Origin: Desulfovibrio sp. OttesenSCG-928-I05
GTDB lineage: Bacteria > Desulfobacterota > Desulfovibrionia > Desulfovibrionales > Desulfovibrionaceae
Assembly: GCA_030266385.1 (NCBI GenBank)
Contig: JAJDHY010000002.1
Location: forward strand, 1-39,354
DNA length: 39,354 nt
Reading direction: 5' to 3'
Within the stretch, counting starts at the first letter, position 1. Every line of letters begins with the position of its first letter. The notes beneath the pieces are model-generated. The model was given only the letters and a program-made list of their open reading frames with translations. It was not told the DNA's origin and made no database searches. A program made the translations under genes and the position numbers. Below, piece after piece: positions 20,955 through 29,361 of the stretch.

Positions 20955-20983
20955 AATGTATGCTGTGGGGGCGTTTCGGTCAA
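20955..20983 (-). promoter_or_regulatory. Candidate sigma-70 promoter, distal, for the Lap-type operon
   Basis: On the minus strand, TTGACC (20983-20978) and TACATT (20960-20955) are separated by 17 nt. This would give a leader of about 160 nt. Hand-called; it could act together with the proximal candidate. Confidence 0.4.
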
Positions 20984-21092
20984 TAGACTTGAAGAACTTT
21001 TGTCTTTCTTTTCCGAGTGGCATGTTGTGATATGGGGAGGCGGTTGGAAAAAAGTATGGAAAGCATATAGGGCGACAATATTTTCATCCCTC

Positions 21093-21120
21093 TTGCCAAT
21101 TTCCATCGGGAACTTATCTT
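21093..21120 (+). promoter_or_regulatory. Candidate promoter of the 36-residue peptide gene
   Basis: TTGCCA (21093-21098) and TATCTT (21115-21120) are spaced by 16 nt, 30 nt before the ATG at 21151. The -35 matches five of six and the -10 four of six consensus bases. Confidence 0.45.
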
Positions 21121-21150
21121 TTATGAAAGACCTTGGGCATGGAGGACGTT

Positions 21151-21261
21151 ATGATGTTTACAACAGCCGCCGCACTGTTAAGCGCACTTCTGGCGACAGG
21201 AGCAATGACTGCCCGGCTGGCGCGCGGCGCATATTCCCCGTTGCGGATACGCCGTTTTTGA
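21151..21261 (+). CDS. Small hydrophobic peptide, 36 residues
   Basis: A short ORF in the otherwise empty spacer between the Lap-type operon and folC. It starts ATGATG with GGAGG 5 nt upstream. The N-terminal half, MMFTTAAALLSALLATGA, is a hydrophobic helix and the C-terminal half is strongly basic (TARLARGAYSPLRIRRF), so a small membrane peptide with a basic tail is likely. A promoter-like pair lies upstream and a textbook terminator begins 31 nt after the stop, which makes a complete mini transcription unit. I recognise no family. It might be a regulatory peptide, a small toxin-like membrane peptide, or the by-product of a small RNA. Confidence 0.5.
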   Translation: MMFTTAAALLSALLATGAMTARLARGAYSPLRIRRF

Positions 21262-21291
21262 TCCATCCGGATTCACTATATGACAGGCAAC

Positions 21292-21328
21292 CGGCCCGTC
21301 GTCCTTGCGGACGCGGGCCGTATTTTTT
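21292..21328 (+). terminator. Rho-independent terminator of the small unit
   Basis: A 12-bp GC-rich stem with one bulged T (21292-21304 with 21309-21320) and loop TTGC, followed by TATTTTTT. It reads on the plus strand; on the minus strand the flanking sequence has no T-tract. Confidence 0.85.
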
Positions 21329-21381
21329 ATGTTTTATGCGTCCGTAACCGGCGCTGTCGGCGATGCGCGTCGCTGGAACCT

Positions 21382-22710
21382 TTAAACTTCTTCAAAGGTG
21401 CGCTGCTCAAGATACGCCGGGTACATGCTGAAAAACTGTCCCAGCAGATAGAGTGAACCGCAGAACAGCACGGGATGGAGTTTGGCGTCGGTGAGCGCTT
21501 CATCGCCCGATGTGCCGAAGCGTTCGGCATAGACCGCTGCCGCCTGTTCCAGCGCTTCGCTCAGGGAGGCAACTGCATGCGCCCCGCCACCTATGGCGCG
21601 GGCCAGGTCTTCCGGGTTCATGGCGCGGGGGTTGTCTTCAATGGGCGGGATGAAAAGCGGGCCTGTCGCCATGATCCGCAGGTGCGGAATAATGCTTGAG
21701 ACGTCCTTGTCCGCCAGGCAGGAAAAAATGACGGCGCAGGGGGCGATTTCCTGTTCGGCCAGGGTTTTGCCGAGGCCGGCAAGACCGTGCGGGTTGTGTG
21801 CGCCGTCAAGGAGCATGGCCGGAAGGCCCGATTGGGCTCTGGCGGGAATGAACTGCAACCGGCCGGGAATAAAGGCCGTTGTCAGGCCACGCAGTTCCGC
21901 TTCCGGGTTGGCGGGCACATGCAGCCGTTCTGCCGCATAGCGCCAGGCGTTCAGGGCCAGGGCCGCGTTTCCGCCCTGATAGGAGCCGTCAATACCGAGC
22001 CGGGCCGAGCCGTTTCTGATGGCTTCCGGCAAATCATCCATGCCGCCGGTGATATGGAAGGGCGCATGCCGGGCGCTGGAGGCGGCGCGCAGTTCCGCTT
22101 CCGCTTCCGGGCTTTGCTTCGCGGTGAAAACGGGTGTTTTTTCCCGTATCGCCCCGGCTTTGTCCCTGGCTATGTCGTGTATAGTCGTGCCGAGTACGCC
22201 CGCGTGGTCGATATCAATGGGCGCGAACAGGTTCATGTCCGAGCGGATGGCGGTCGTCGCATCCCATGAACCGCCCAGTCCCGCTTCCATCACGGCCAGA
22301 TCCACTCCGGCCTTTTGAAAAGCCAGAACAGCCACCGCCGTGGTGAACTCGAAATAGGTAAGATCCGGGCAGGCGCTGACCGCTTCATTGCCTAGTGCTA
22401 CCCATTCGTCCTCACTGAGCATGGCACCGTTTATCCGGACGCGTTCGCGTATGGAAACGAAATGGGGCGAGGTGTAGAGCCCTGTCTTCAGCCCGTGCGC
22501 TCTGGCAATGGAGGCGAGGAAGGTTGAAGTCGACCCCTTGCCGTTCGTGCCGACCACCTGGGCCATGAAAAACGGCGGGTTTTCAAGACCGAAACGGGAA
22601 AGCGCCATGCTGATGCGCTCAAGCCCCGGTTCAATACGAAAAAATCCTCTCTCGTCCAGATGGCGGGAGAGGTCCTCAAAACTGCGGAAGTATGGTGTTT
22701 CAGTGTGCAT
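21382..22710 (-). CDS. folC: Folylpolyglutamate/dihydrofolate synthase
   Basis: Mur-ligase-family enzyme that adds glutamate to dihydropteroate and folates, about 442 residues from ATG 22710 (MHTETPYF). The frame is open to a GTG at 22761, but the extra residues are basic and unlike the family. Motifs are the ATP-binding P-loop VVGTNGKGSTSTFLA, SPHFVSIRERVRING, TYFEFTTAVAVLAF, the EAGLGGSWDATT segment and the C-terminal ligase domain DGAHNPHG. It is the last gene of the long guaB-to-folC directional run and follows the TPR gene by 72 nt. Confidence 0.94.
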   Translation of the reverse strand: MHTETPYFRSFEDLSRHLDERGFFRIEPGLERISMALSRFGLENPPFFMAQVVGTNGKGSTSTFLASIARAHGLKTGLYTSPHFVSIRERVRINGAMLSEDEWVALGNEAVSACPDLTYFEFTTAVAVLAFQKAGVDLAVMEAGLGGSWDATTAIRSDMNLFAPIDIDHAGVLGTTIHDIARDKAGAIREKTPVFTAKQSPEAEAELRAASSARHAPFHITGGMDDLPEAIRNGSARLGIDGSYQGGNAALALNAWRYAAERLHVPANPEAELRGLTTAFIPGRLQFIPARAQSGLPAMLLDGAHNPHGLAGLGKTLAEQEIAPCAVIFSCLADKDVSSIIPHLRIMATGPLFIPPIEDNPRAMNPEDLARAIGGGAHAVASLSEALEQAAAVYAERFGTSGDEALTDAKLHPVLFCGSLYLLGQFFSMYPAYLEQRTFEEV

Positions 22711-22782
22711 GCCCCGGTGTACTGCCAACGCCCGCCGCTGGCAAGCGGGTTTTTGCGGCACAGCCGGAAGGGCGTGAACATG

Positions 22783-23418
22783 CTATTGCAGATGCTGCAT
22801 TTCTTCTTTAGCCAGTGTTCTGACCGCGTCGGGAACACCGCTGTCTGAGAGCAGCGACTCAAGAAGTGGAATCGCCCGGTCGGGGGCGTGCATGTAGCGG
22901 CTGTACAGAATCGCCAGACTGTAGGCCACAGACGGGTTGTTTCCCCGCTCGAGCGCCGCTTCAAAGGAGGCGGCCGCCGCCGGGTAGTCGCCCTTGCGGG
23001 TGTGGTTGATGCCGAGCATGTGCAGGGGGCGGATGTCGGAAGGCGCGGCCTTCGCGGCCCGCAGCAAAAAGGCCTCCACCCTGTCCCAATCCTGATGGCG
23101 GGCGAAGATATCCGCAATGGCCAGCAAGCTTTCCGCGTCGTTGGGAGCCGCCTGAATGCGTGCCATGAGGCTGCCGAGCGCCGTCGCATCTTCCGGGGGC
23201 AGAACGCCCGGCGTCTGCCAGGCCGCGCTGGATGCATCCCCGCTTCCGGCTGTGCCTTGGGTGCTATTACCCGTTTCGGCGAGTTCCTCCGGATGGTTGT
23301 GCCGGGCCGGAAGAACCAGCCCCGGCCCCTGCACCCGCTGGTACAGGGAAACGGAAAACATGGTGAGCAGGCTGACCGCGAGCACGGCAAGCACAAAGGG
23401 CGCTGCCTTATTTGTCAT
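22783..23418 (-). CDS. Membrane-anchored TPR protein, CcmI/NrfG-like
   Basis: A protein of about 211 residues with an N-terminal TM (AAPFVLAVLAVSLLTMFSV), a Pro/Gly/Ser-rich linker and three to four tetratricopeptide repeats (for example DAESLLAIADIFARHQDWD, GINHTRKGDYPAAAASFEAAL, YSLAILYSRYMHAPDRAIPLL). I chose ATG 23418 because it gives a clean membrane anchor and overlaps the preceding ccmD-like gene by 11 nt. The frame extends to 23568, inside that gene. The layout resembles the TPR part of CcmI/CycH, which presents apocytochrome c to the haem ligation machinery. The assignment depends on the neighbouring ccmD-like gene and is tentative. Confidence 0.7.
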   Translation of the reverse strand: MTNKAAPFVLAVLAVSLLTMFSVSLYQRVQGPGLVLPARHNHPEELAETGNSTQGTAGSGDASSAAWQTPGVLPPEDATALGSLMARIQAAPNDAESLLAIADIFARHQDWDRVEAFLLRAAKAAPSDIRPLHMLGINHTRKGDYPAAAASFEAALERGNNPSVAYSLAILYSRYMHAPDRAIPLLESLLSDSGVPDAVRTLAKEEMQHLQ

Positions 23419-23641
23419 CGCGTTCGGCGTCCGGGAGGGGAGAGGAGACGGTTTCCACAAAGCTCTGCCGGTCCGGCGTGCTGCGTCCGGGGATGCCGGG
23501 GGCCGCTGTATCCGCTTCTTCTTCAAGATCGCGCAGACGTGCCTCAAGAGCAGCGGTCCGGCGGGCAAGGTGCAGCAGGTACGCGCCTATCCCCAGCCAG
23601 GCCACGGCGCAGGCTGTCATGAGCCATGCGGCATCGCTCAT
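23408..23641 (-). CDS. CcmD-like small membrane protein
   Basis: A 77-residue protein with one N-terminal TM ([20 protein letters not shown]), then a charged helix [19 protein letters not shown] and a disordered tail. The [11 protein letters not shown] plus ARR..LE.RL pattern is that of CcmD-type proteins, which hold CcmC and CcmAB together in cytochrome c biogenesis. It overlaps hisA by 4 nt (ATGA) and the TPR gene by 11 nt, so all three are translationally coupled. No ccmA, ccmB, ccmC, ccmE or ccmF is in the window. It is longer than most CcmD proteins, so the identity is moderate only. Confidence 0.65.
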   Translation of the reverse strand: MSDAAWLMTACAVAWLGIGAYLLHLARRTAALEARLRDLEEEADTAAPGIPGRSTPDRQSFVETVSSPLPDAERDDK

Positions 23642-24381
23642 TGCGCGCTCTCCTGTTCGGCAATCCAGGCCATGGCTTCGGCCAGATTGAGCGTGCCCTC
23701 GTAAAGCGCCCTGCCTGAAATAGCGCCGGAGAAGGAAGAATTTTGCGACAGCGGGTACAGCGCCTTGACGTCGTCCAGAGTGGCAACCCCGCCCGCCGCG
23801 ATAACAGGAACCGGGCTTTTGGCCGACAAGGCCGCCAGCGCCGCGACATTGACGCCGCTCTGCATGCCGTCCCGTTCAATATCCGTATAGATGATGAACG
23901 CCGTTCCGGCATCCAGCAGACGGGGCAAGGCCGCATCCAGCGTCAGACCGGAATCCGCAACCCAGCCCTTTGTTTTGAGTCTGCCGCCTTCGGCATCAAG
24001 GGATACGCCCACTGCGCCCGGCAATGCGGCACAGAGCTTTTCATATTCCTCGGGCGCTTCCAGCGCCATGGTACCGATGATGATGCGGTCCGCTCCGGCA
24101 TCCAGATAGCGCCTGGCCGTATCATAATCACGGATGCCGCCGCCTATCTGCATGGGGATAGATATGGCGTCCCGTATGGCCCGGACTATGGAAAAACTGA
24201 CGCCGCTTCCGGCGAACGCGCCATCCAGATCAACCACGTGCAGATAGCGCGCGCCTTCGCGTTCCCATTCGGCGGCCATGGCGGCGGGATCGGAAGAAAA
24301 AACCGTCTCTTCGTCCGCTCGGCCCCGTTTCAGCCGGACAGCCTTGCCGCCCTTGATATCAACAGCAGGGAAAATGATCAC
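23638..24381 (-). CDS. hisA: ProFAR isomerase (histidine biosynthesis)
   Basis: Cytosolic (beta/alpha)8-barrel enzyme converting ProFAR to PRFAR in histidine synthesis, 247 residues, the usual length. Motifs: the N-terminal [15 protein letters not shown] with catalytic Asp, [11 protein letters not shown], the phosphate-binding [16 protein letters not shown] and IIIGTMAL, the catalytic [13 protein letters not shown] and the C-terminal [13 protein letters not shown] and [13 protein letters not shown]. It starts at GTG 24381 and overlaps the upstream lipoprotein gene by 4 nt (GTGA). The catalytic residues appear intact. Confidence 0.96.
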   Translation of the reverse strand: MIIFPAVDIKGGKAVRLKRGRADEETVFSSDPAAMAAEWEREGARYLHVVDLDGAFAGSGVSFSIVRAIRDAISIPMQIGGGIRDYDTARRYLDAGADRIIIGTMALEAPEEYEKLCAALPGAVGVSLDAEGGRLKTKGWVADSGLTLDAALPRLLDAGTAFIIYTDIERDGMQSGVNVAALAALSAKSPVPVIAAGGVATLDDVKALYPLSQNSSFSGAISGRALYEGTLNLAEAMAWIAEQESAQ

Positions 24382-25037
24382 AGGCCCAGTTCCTCAATGG
24401 CTTTGAGCATGCCTTCTCCGGCCAGTTCCACAGCCGTTACCCAGCGTCCGCCACGGGATATGAACTTTCCGGCTTCCAGCAGGTTGTTGGAAAGGCTGGT
24501 CTGTACTTCATCAAAATGCGAGCGGGCAACGAGGCGGCTTTCGTTGACGTCGATGAGGAAAATATCCATGGTCACAGCGGCGGGGGAAATCACGCCCGCG
24601 TCGGAACCATCCCGCTCGCGCATGGCGATAACTTGCGGCACAAGCAGGTAATCGACCTTCATGCAGCGCCCGACGGCTGTCCAGTAGTGCAGGGCCGCCG
24701 TGCGGTTGGAGGCGCTTTTGCCGGGCACCGTCACTTTGATGCAGTCCGCGTATTCAGCGGGGAACACGTAGGCGCGTTTGGTGTTGGCGCGCAGGACGTC
24801 GCCAAGGGTCATATCCAGCTGGCCAAGCTCTTTGGATTCTATGCGGGGAGCGCCGTCGGGCAGGAAACCTGCCAGAAGATCCGCCGTCTGCGCCGGTTGG
24901 GTGAACCAGGCGACGCCCATGTTCACGGGCGGCAGTGACGGCGCTTTTTTCGGGCTTGAGCAGGAAGCCAGAAGGATGGACGCGCATACAAGAGCCAGGA
25001 CAAGGGCGAAAGGCCGCATACGGAATATTCGGTTCAT
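24378..25037 (-). CDS. Lipoprotein of unknown function within the his genes
   Basis: A 219-residue protein with a lipoprotein signal peptide ([17 protein letters not shown], acylated cysteine at about residue 26). The mature part contains [17 protein letters not shown] and a [21 protein letters not shown] segment, a pattern seen in outer-membrane-associated lipoproteins of the CsgG/LpoB-like superfamily, but I cannot place it in a named family. It sits between hisB (TGATG overlap of 1 nt) and hisA (4-nt overlap), so it is translated as part of the same message although it has no evident role in histidine synthesis. Confidence 0.85.
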   Translation of the reverse strand: MNRIFRMRPFALVLALVCASILLASCSSPKKAPSLPPVNMGVAWFTQPAQTADLLAGFLPDGAPRIESKELGQLDMTLGDVLRANTKRAYVFPAEYADCIKVTVPGKSASNRTAALHYWTAVGRCMKVDYLLVPQVIAMRERDGSDAGVISPAAVTMDIFLIDVNESRLVARSHFDEVQTSLSNNLLEAGKFISRGGRWVTAVELAGEGMLKAIEELGL

Positions 25038-25627
25038 CAGTCTAAACTTCCTTTGGTGCTGAGTATGGTTTGTCGGGTGGCGGCGACAGCGTCGCGCAGG
25101 GCCAGCCCCAGCCCTTTGCAGGCCGATTCGAGCAAGTGGTGGCCGTTTTCGCCGTAGAGCAGGGAAATATGCAGGTTCATGCGGGCTCCGGCGGCCAGTG
25201 ATTTAAAAAATTCCCGCCACAGGTCTTTTTCTTCGCCGGCGATAACGGGCGGCAACAGTTCGCCGCCGCGAAACACAAGATACGAGCGGCCTGAAAGATC
25301 AAGGCTGACATCCGTCAACGCTTCGTCCATGGGCACTCTGGCGTTGCCGACCCTTGCTATGCCTTTACGGTCGCCAAGCGCTTCCCGCAGGGCTTCGCCA
25401 AGACAGAGCCCGCAATCTTCCACCGTATGGTGCGCGTCCACGTGTGTGTCGCCGGTACAGGCAAGCGTCAGGTCAAAGCCCGCCCAGAAGGCCATGAGGG
25501 TAAGCATGTGATCCGCCATGCCGAAGCCGGTCTGCACGTCGACACAGCCGCTTCCCTCCAGTGTGAGGGTCAGGGCAATGGATGTTTCGGATGTTTTCCG
25601 GGTAACGGATGCGGTGCGCGGCGGCAT
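25037..25627 (-). CDS. hisB: Imidazoleglycerol-phosphate dehydratase
   Basis: Catalyses dehydration of IGP to imidazole acetol phosphate in histidine synthesis. At 196 residues it is the monofunctional form, without the phosphatase half of the E. coli HisNB fusion. Manganese-binding motifs are present: [34 protein letters not shown] and the C-terminal [17 protein letters not shown] 25627 has GGGAG 6 nt upstream. The stop overlaps the next ATG in TGATG. A 147-nt gap separates it from tatC upstream, in which I see no gene and only weak hairpins. Confidence 0.96.
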   Translation of the reverse strand: MPPRTASVTRKTSETSIALTLTLEGSGCVDVQTGFGMADHMLTLMAFWAGFDLTLACTGDTHVDAHHTVEDCGLCLGEALREALGDRKGIARVGNARVPMDEALTDVSLDLSGRSYLVFRGGELLPPVIAGEEKDLWREFFKSLAAGARMNLHISLLYGENGHHLLESACKGLGLALRDAVAATRQTILSTKGSLD

Positions 25628-25774
25628 AACGGCTCCCTGTCTTCTCTATTTCCTTATATTCCGCCTGTATGATGCCCTTTTGCCTGCCGTATAGCAAGAG
25701 GAAGCAGCATACTTTGTCAGCGTCGGGGAGATTCGCCCCCACTGCGCTTGGCGAGGGGCTGTGCTACGCGTGGC

Positions 25775-27034
25775 TCAGGGCTTCTCCGGGGTTGCCGTTT
25801 CTTCCGGCGTTTCCGGCAACGGTTCATCCGTTTCCGTCTGTTCTTCTTCGGCGCGTTTTTTTCTGTCTTTTTTGCCGAAAAGAGCAACAATCAAAATGGA
25901 TACTTCATACAGAAGAACCAGCGGCCCCACCATGAGTAGTTGCGAATAGACATCCGGCGGTGTGAGCAGCGCCGCGAGAATGAAGCAGCCAAGAATGGAA
26001 TAGGGTCGCCATTTCCTGAGGTGGGCGGCTTTCAGAATACCCAGGCGGCCCAGGAAAAAACAGAAAAGGGGCAGTTCGAACACCAGACCGAAGGCCAGAA
26101 GAAGCTGGGTGACAAAACTCAGATACTGCGCAACGGAAGGCGCGGCCTTAATTTTGCCGGTGGAATAGCTCATGAAAAATTCAAAGGCGACGGGAAAGAC
26201 AAAGAAATAGCAGAACAGCGCGCCGCAAATGAAAAAGAATGCCGAGGTCAAGGCCACGGGAATGACGAAACGCCGTTCTTCTTTATACAGGCCGGGCGCG
26301 ACAAAGGACCATATCTGGTAGAAAATGAGCGGAGACGTCAGAAAAATCGCCGCGAAAAACGCGACACGCACTTCAACAAGAAAGCCTTCGGGAAGGCCCG
26401 TGAAAATCATGAAACTGTCGGCGGGGAGCACGGATTCGAGAGGAGCCGTCAGAAAGGAATAAATCGTTTTGGCAAAGCCGAAACAGACGAAAAATCCCAC
26501 AACAATGCAAAGCGCTGCCCGGAGCAGACGGGTTCTGAGTTCCACCAGATGCTCGCGAAGGCTCATGCCCGAGAGTTCTTCGGAATCGTCGTTCTCGTCT
26601 TTTTTTTCGGCTTCTTCTTCGGTGGCCTCTTCTGCCGCCTTGTCCGCGTCGGGCTGCCCGCCGTCTATGCTTGCCGTGTCGTCAGCAGGAACGGGCGGCG
26701 TGTCTTCGCGTGCTTCTTCCGGGGCTGCCGTCTCTTCGGAAGCGGACGCTTCCGCTTCGGAGCCAGATTCTTCTGTTTCCGGAATACTTTCGTCAGGTGA
26801 GGCGTCCGTTTCGGGCAAGGAGGGAGCGGGATGCTCCGTAAGCCCGGAAGCGGGAACGGTATCCTGCTCAGGAGCGGGGGGCAGCTGTGCGGACGCGTCA
26901 TCCAGCGCTTCGTCCGATGGCCCGGACAGCGGGAGATCAGCGATTTCCAGCGTTTCAAGGGGACGGCGGCGCAACGCGGAAGCGTGCATCCTCCGGTGTT
27001 TTCGGGCTGCCGGGCGCAGAGGGGCACGCGTCAT
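25775..27034 (-). CDS. tatC: Sec-independent translocase TatC with acidic N-terminal extension
   Basis: Integral membrane receptor of the twin-arginine translocon. The conserved core begins at about residue 157 (MSLREHLVELRTRLLRA) and carries six TM segments, the LREHL motif, FVAPGLYKEERRF and the conserved YSILGCFILAALLTPPD. The preceding 155 residues are unusual: an initial basic stretch followed by a low-complexity run rich in E, D, A, P, S and T. I keep the long start because ATG 27034 overlaps the tatB stop by 4 nt (ATGA) and the frame is clean. A shorter product from the Met at about 157 is possible. A Glu/Pro-rich C-terminal tail follows the last helix. Ordinary TatC is about 250 residues against 419 here. 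Confidence 0.93.
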   Translation of the reverse strand: MTRAPLRPAARKHRRMHASALRRRPLETLEIADLPLSGPSDEALDDASAQLPPAPEQDTVPASGLTEHPAPSLPETDASPDESIPETEESGSEAEASASEETAAPEEAREDTPPVPADDTASIDGGQPDADKAAEEATEEEAEKKDENDDSEELSGMSLREHLVELRTRLLRAALCIVVGFFVCFGFAKTIYSFLTAPLESVLPADSFMIFTGLPEGFLVEVRVAFFAAIFLTSPLIFYQIWSFVAPGLYKEERRFVIPVALTSAFFFICGALFCYFFVFPVAFEFFMSYSTGKIKAAPSVAQYLSFVTQLLLAFGLVFELPLFCFFLGRLGILKAAHLRKWRPYSILGCFILAALLTPPDVYSQLLMVGPLVLLYEVSILIVALFGKKDRKKRAEEEQTETDEPLPETPEETATPEKP

Positions 27035-27633
27035 GAACCAGCCTCGCCGCTATTTTTGCCTCCGGGGCGTGTGCGCAACGCGGGCCTGGGGTTCCCGGCG
27101 GCACGGCGCGGCCGCCGTTTTTCACGGGATGCCATAGGATTCGCTTCAGGCGGGGCGGTTGCGCCAATAAATTCGCTGCTGCCCTTGATGGCCTGCAAGC
27201 GTTCATCCACCGGGGTATCCCGGGAAACGGATTGTTCCCCGCTGATCCCGGCAGAGGAAGACGCGGGGGATTTTACCGCGTCTTCCGGGCTATCGGCCCG
27301 GTCGATGTGTTTTTTCTTTTTTATCCCGGCCCGCCGTACTGTTCTGGCTTTTTCAGTCCGTTGGGCGCTGTTCTGCGTCCCGGCGGCAGGGCTGGAAAGA
27401 GGGGGCGTATCCGCCGTTGTTTCTTCCGGCTGCTTGGCCGCCACTTTTTGCGGTTGCTCCTCAAGAGCGAGCTCCACATTCATGGTGCGCTGAAATTCCG
27501 TCGACATCCGGCGTAATTGCCCCACGGTTTTACCCGCCGTGCGCATAAAGCGCGGCAGGTGATCCGGGCCGAGGACCAGAAGGGCCACGACCAGGATCAC
27601 CAGAATTTCAAGACCACCTATGCTGCTGAACAT
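27031..27633 (-). CDS. tatB: Twin-arginine translocation protein TatB
   Basis: A single-pass membrane protein of 200 residues. An N-terminal TM (IGGLEILVILVVALLVLGPDHLP) with the conserved GP hinge is followed by an amphipathic helix (RFMRTAGKTVGQLRRMSTEF), the standard TatA/TatB fold. The length, long hydrophilic tail and position next to tatC favour TatB over TatA. The tail is Lys/Arg/Ala/Pro-rich and ends strongly basic, a charge contrast to the acidic N-terminal extension of the adjacent TatC. No tatA is seen. It overlaps tatC by 4 nt and follows guaA by 18 nt. Confidence 0.9.
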   Translation of the reverse strand: MFSSIGGLEILVILVVALLVLGPDHLPRFMRTAGKTVGQLRRMSTEFQRTMNVELALEEQPQKVAAKQPEETTADTPPLSSPAAGTQNSAQRTEKARTVRRAGIKKKKHIDRADSPEDAVKSPASSSAGISGEQSVSRDTPVDERLQAIKGSSEFIGATAPPEANPMASREKRRPRRAAGNPRPALRTRPGGKNSGEAGS

Positions 27634-27651
27634 GGTTGTGCCGCGTATTCC

Positions 27652-29193
27652 TTATTCCCATTCAATGGTGCTGGGGGGCTTGGAGGAAATGTCGTAGACC
27701 ACCCGGTTGATACCCTTGACCTCGTTGATGATACGGCGGGAAATGGTGCCGAGCACATCATGCGGCAGCGGCGTCCAGTCCGCCGTCATGGCGTCGACGG
27801 AATCCACGATACGCAGTGCCACCACGTGCTCGTAGGTGCGGTTATCGCCCATCACCCCCACTGTTTTCAAGGGGAGCAGCACGGCAAAGCCTTGCCATAC
27901 CTTGCGATACCAGCCGGTAGCGCGCAGTTCTTCCTGCACAATGGCGTCGGCTTCGCGCAGGATATCCAGCCTGTCCTTGGTCAGTTCGCCCAGCAGACGG
28001 ACCGCCAGCCCCGGACCGGGGAAGGGATGACGCCAGATGAGTTCTTCGGGCAGGCCGAGTTCAGCGCCAACCCGGCGCACTTCATCCTTGAAGAGTTCAC
28101 GCACGGGCTCGATGAGCTTCAGGTTCATCTTTTCAGGCAGCCCGCCCACGTTGTGGTGGCTCTTGATGACCGTGCCCTTGGGCGTGCGGGATTCGATGAC
28201 GTCCGGGTACACCGTGCCCTGTCCCAGGAAGGAGACGTTTTCAATTTTCTTGGCTTCACGCTCGAACACTTCGATGAAGGTCACGCCGATGATCTTGCGT
28301 TTCTGCTCGGGATCCGTCACCCCGGCCAGTTTGCCGAGGAAAAGATCCTGCGCCTCAATATAATGCAGGTTCAGGCCGGGCATATGCCGCAGCAGCGCGG
28401 CTTTGACTTCCGCCCCTTCATTTTTGCGCATCAGGCCGTGGTCGACGAAAATGCAGTGCAGTCTGTCGCCAATGGCCCGGTGCAGCAGGGCCGCCACCAC
28501 CGTGGAATCCACGCCGCCGGAAAGACCCAGCACGACTTTTTTGTCACCCACTTTGGCCCGGCAATCAGCGATGCAGGTATCCACAAAAGACGTCATGTTC
28601 CAGTCGGCCTTGAGGCCCGCGACTGCGAACAGGAAGTTATGCAGCACCGCCGTGCCGTTCTGGGAATGCTGTACTTCGGGGTGGAACTGAACGGCGTACA
28701 GTTTGCGGGATTCATCCGCCATGGCTGCGATGGGCAGGGTGGGGGTATCCGCGATAACGCTGAACCCTTGGGGCGCTTTGGAAACATGGTTGCCGTGGCT
28801 CATCCAGACGGTGCACTCTTTGTCGCTGATGCCTTTCCACAGTGTGGAATCGCCGGATAAACGGAGCGACGCGGGGCCGTATTCCCGGTTTTCCGCGCAG
28901 GTCAGTTCCCCGCCGAGATTATGCGCCAGCAGTTGCATGCCGTAACAAATGCCCAGCACGGGCAGGCCCAGTTCAAGCAGCCCCATATCCAGCGTCGGCG
29001 CGCCGGGTTCACCCACGTCATCCGGTCCGCCGGACAGAATAATGGCGGCCGGGTTTGCCGCCTTTACTTCATCAAGTGAAGCGGTGAACGGAAGAATTTC
29101 GGAATACACCCCGGCCTCGCGCACACGGCGGGCGATCAACTGGGTGTACTGTGCCCCGTAGTCAATAATGATAACGGTACTATGGCTGCTCAT
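27652..29193 (-). CDS. guaA: GMP synthase (glutamine-hydrolysing)
   Basis: Converts XMP, glutamine and ATP to GMP. At 513 residues it has the usual two-domain length. The class I glutamine amidotransferase domain carries the nucleophile in GICYGMQLL and the His/Glu of FHPEV. The ATP pyrophosphatase domain has the PP-loop [15 protein letters not shown] and FVDHGLMR, and the C-terminal dimerisation domain ends in the family signature [11 protein letters not shown] 29193 has AAGGA 6 nt upstream. guaB lies 168 nt upstream on the same strand with a hairpin-rich spacer between them. Confidence 0.98.
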   Translation of the reverse strand: MSSHSTVIIIDYGAQYTQLIARRVREAGVYSEILPFTASLDEVKAANPAAIILSGGPDDVGEPGAPTLDMGLLELGLPVLGICYGMQLLAHNLGGELTCAENREYGPASLRLSGDSTLWKGISDKECTVWMSHGNHVSKAPQGFSVIADTPTLPIAAMADESRKLYAVQFHPEVQHSQNGTAVLHNFLFAVAGLKADWNMTSFVDTCIADCRAKVGDKKVVLGLSGGVDSTVVAALLHRAIGDRLHCIFVDHGLMRKNEGAEVKAALLRHMPGLNLHYIEAQDLFLGKLAGVTDPEQKRKIIGVTFIEVFEREAKKIENVSFLGQGTVYPDVIESRTPKGTVIKSHHNVGGLPEKMNLKLIEPVRELFKDEVRRVGAELGLPEELIWRHPFPGPGLAVRLLGELTKDRLDILREADAIVQEELRATGWYRKVWQGFAVLLPLKTVGVMGDNRTYEHVVALRIVDSVDAMTADWTPLPHDVLGTISRRIINEVKGINRVVYDISSKPPSTIEWE

Positions 29194-29239
29194 GGATGTC
29201 CTTGTCTGTAGAAGATGAAAATATGAACCGTGCGCCTGT

Positions 29240-29335
29240 GGCGGCTTTTCGGAGAGTGCCGCCGACGGCCCGGGGATTTGTCCCCGGCTCCCCGGCAGGG
29301 GGAGGGAAGCCGTGTATGCCGTGACTTCCCTCCCC
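29240..29335 (-). promoter_or_regulatory. Three hairpins in the guaB-guaA spacer
   Basis: The 168-nt spacer holds three stem-loops: 6-bp GGCGGC/GCCGCC (29240-29245 with 29258-29263), 7-bp CCGGGGA/TCCCCGG (29270-29276 with 29281-29287) and an 11-bp perfect stem GGGGAGGGAAG/CTTCCCTCCCC (29299-29309 with 29325-29335). No T-tract follows any of them on the minus strand, so they are not standard terminators. They may tune guaA expression, mark an mRNA processing site or simply be repeats. Confidence 0.55.
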
Positions 29336-29361
29336 GAATCTGTCCGGGGCGCGTGTAAACC

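Noticed and set aside
29194-29361. Purine riboswitch before guaA
   Set aside because: There is strong secondary structure but I see no conserved purine-aptamer core, so only hairpins are claimed.
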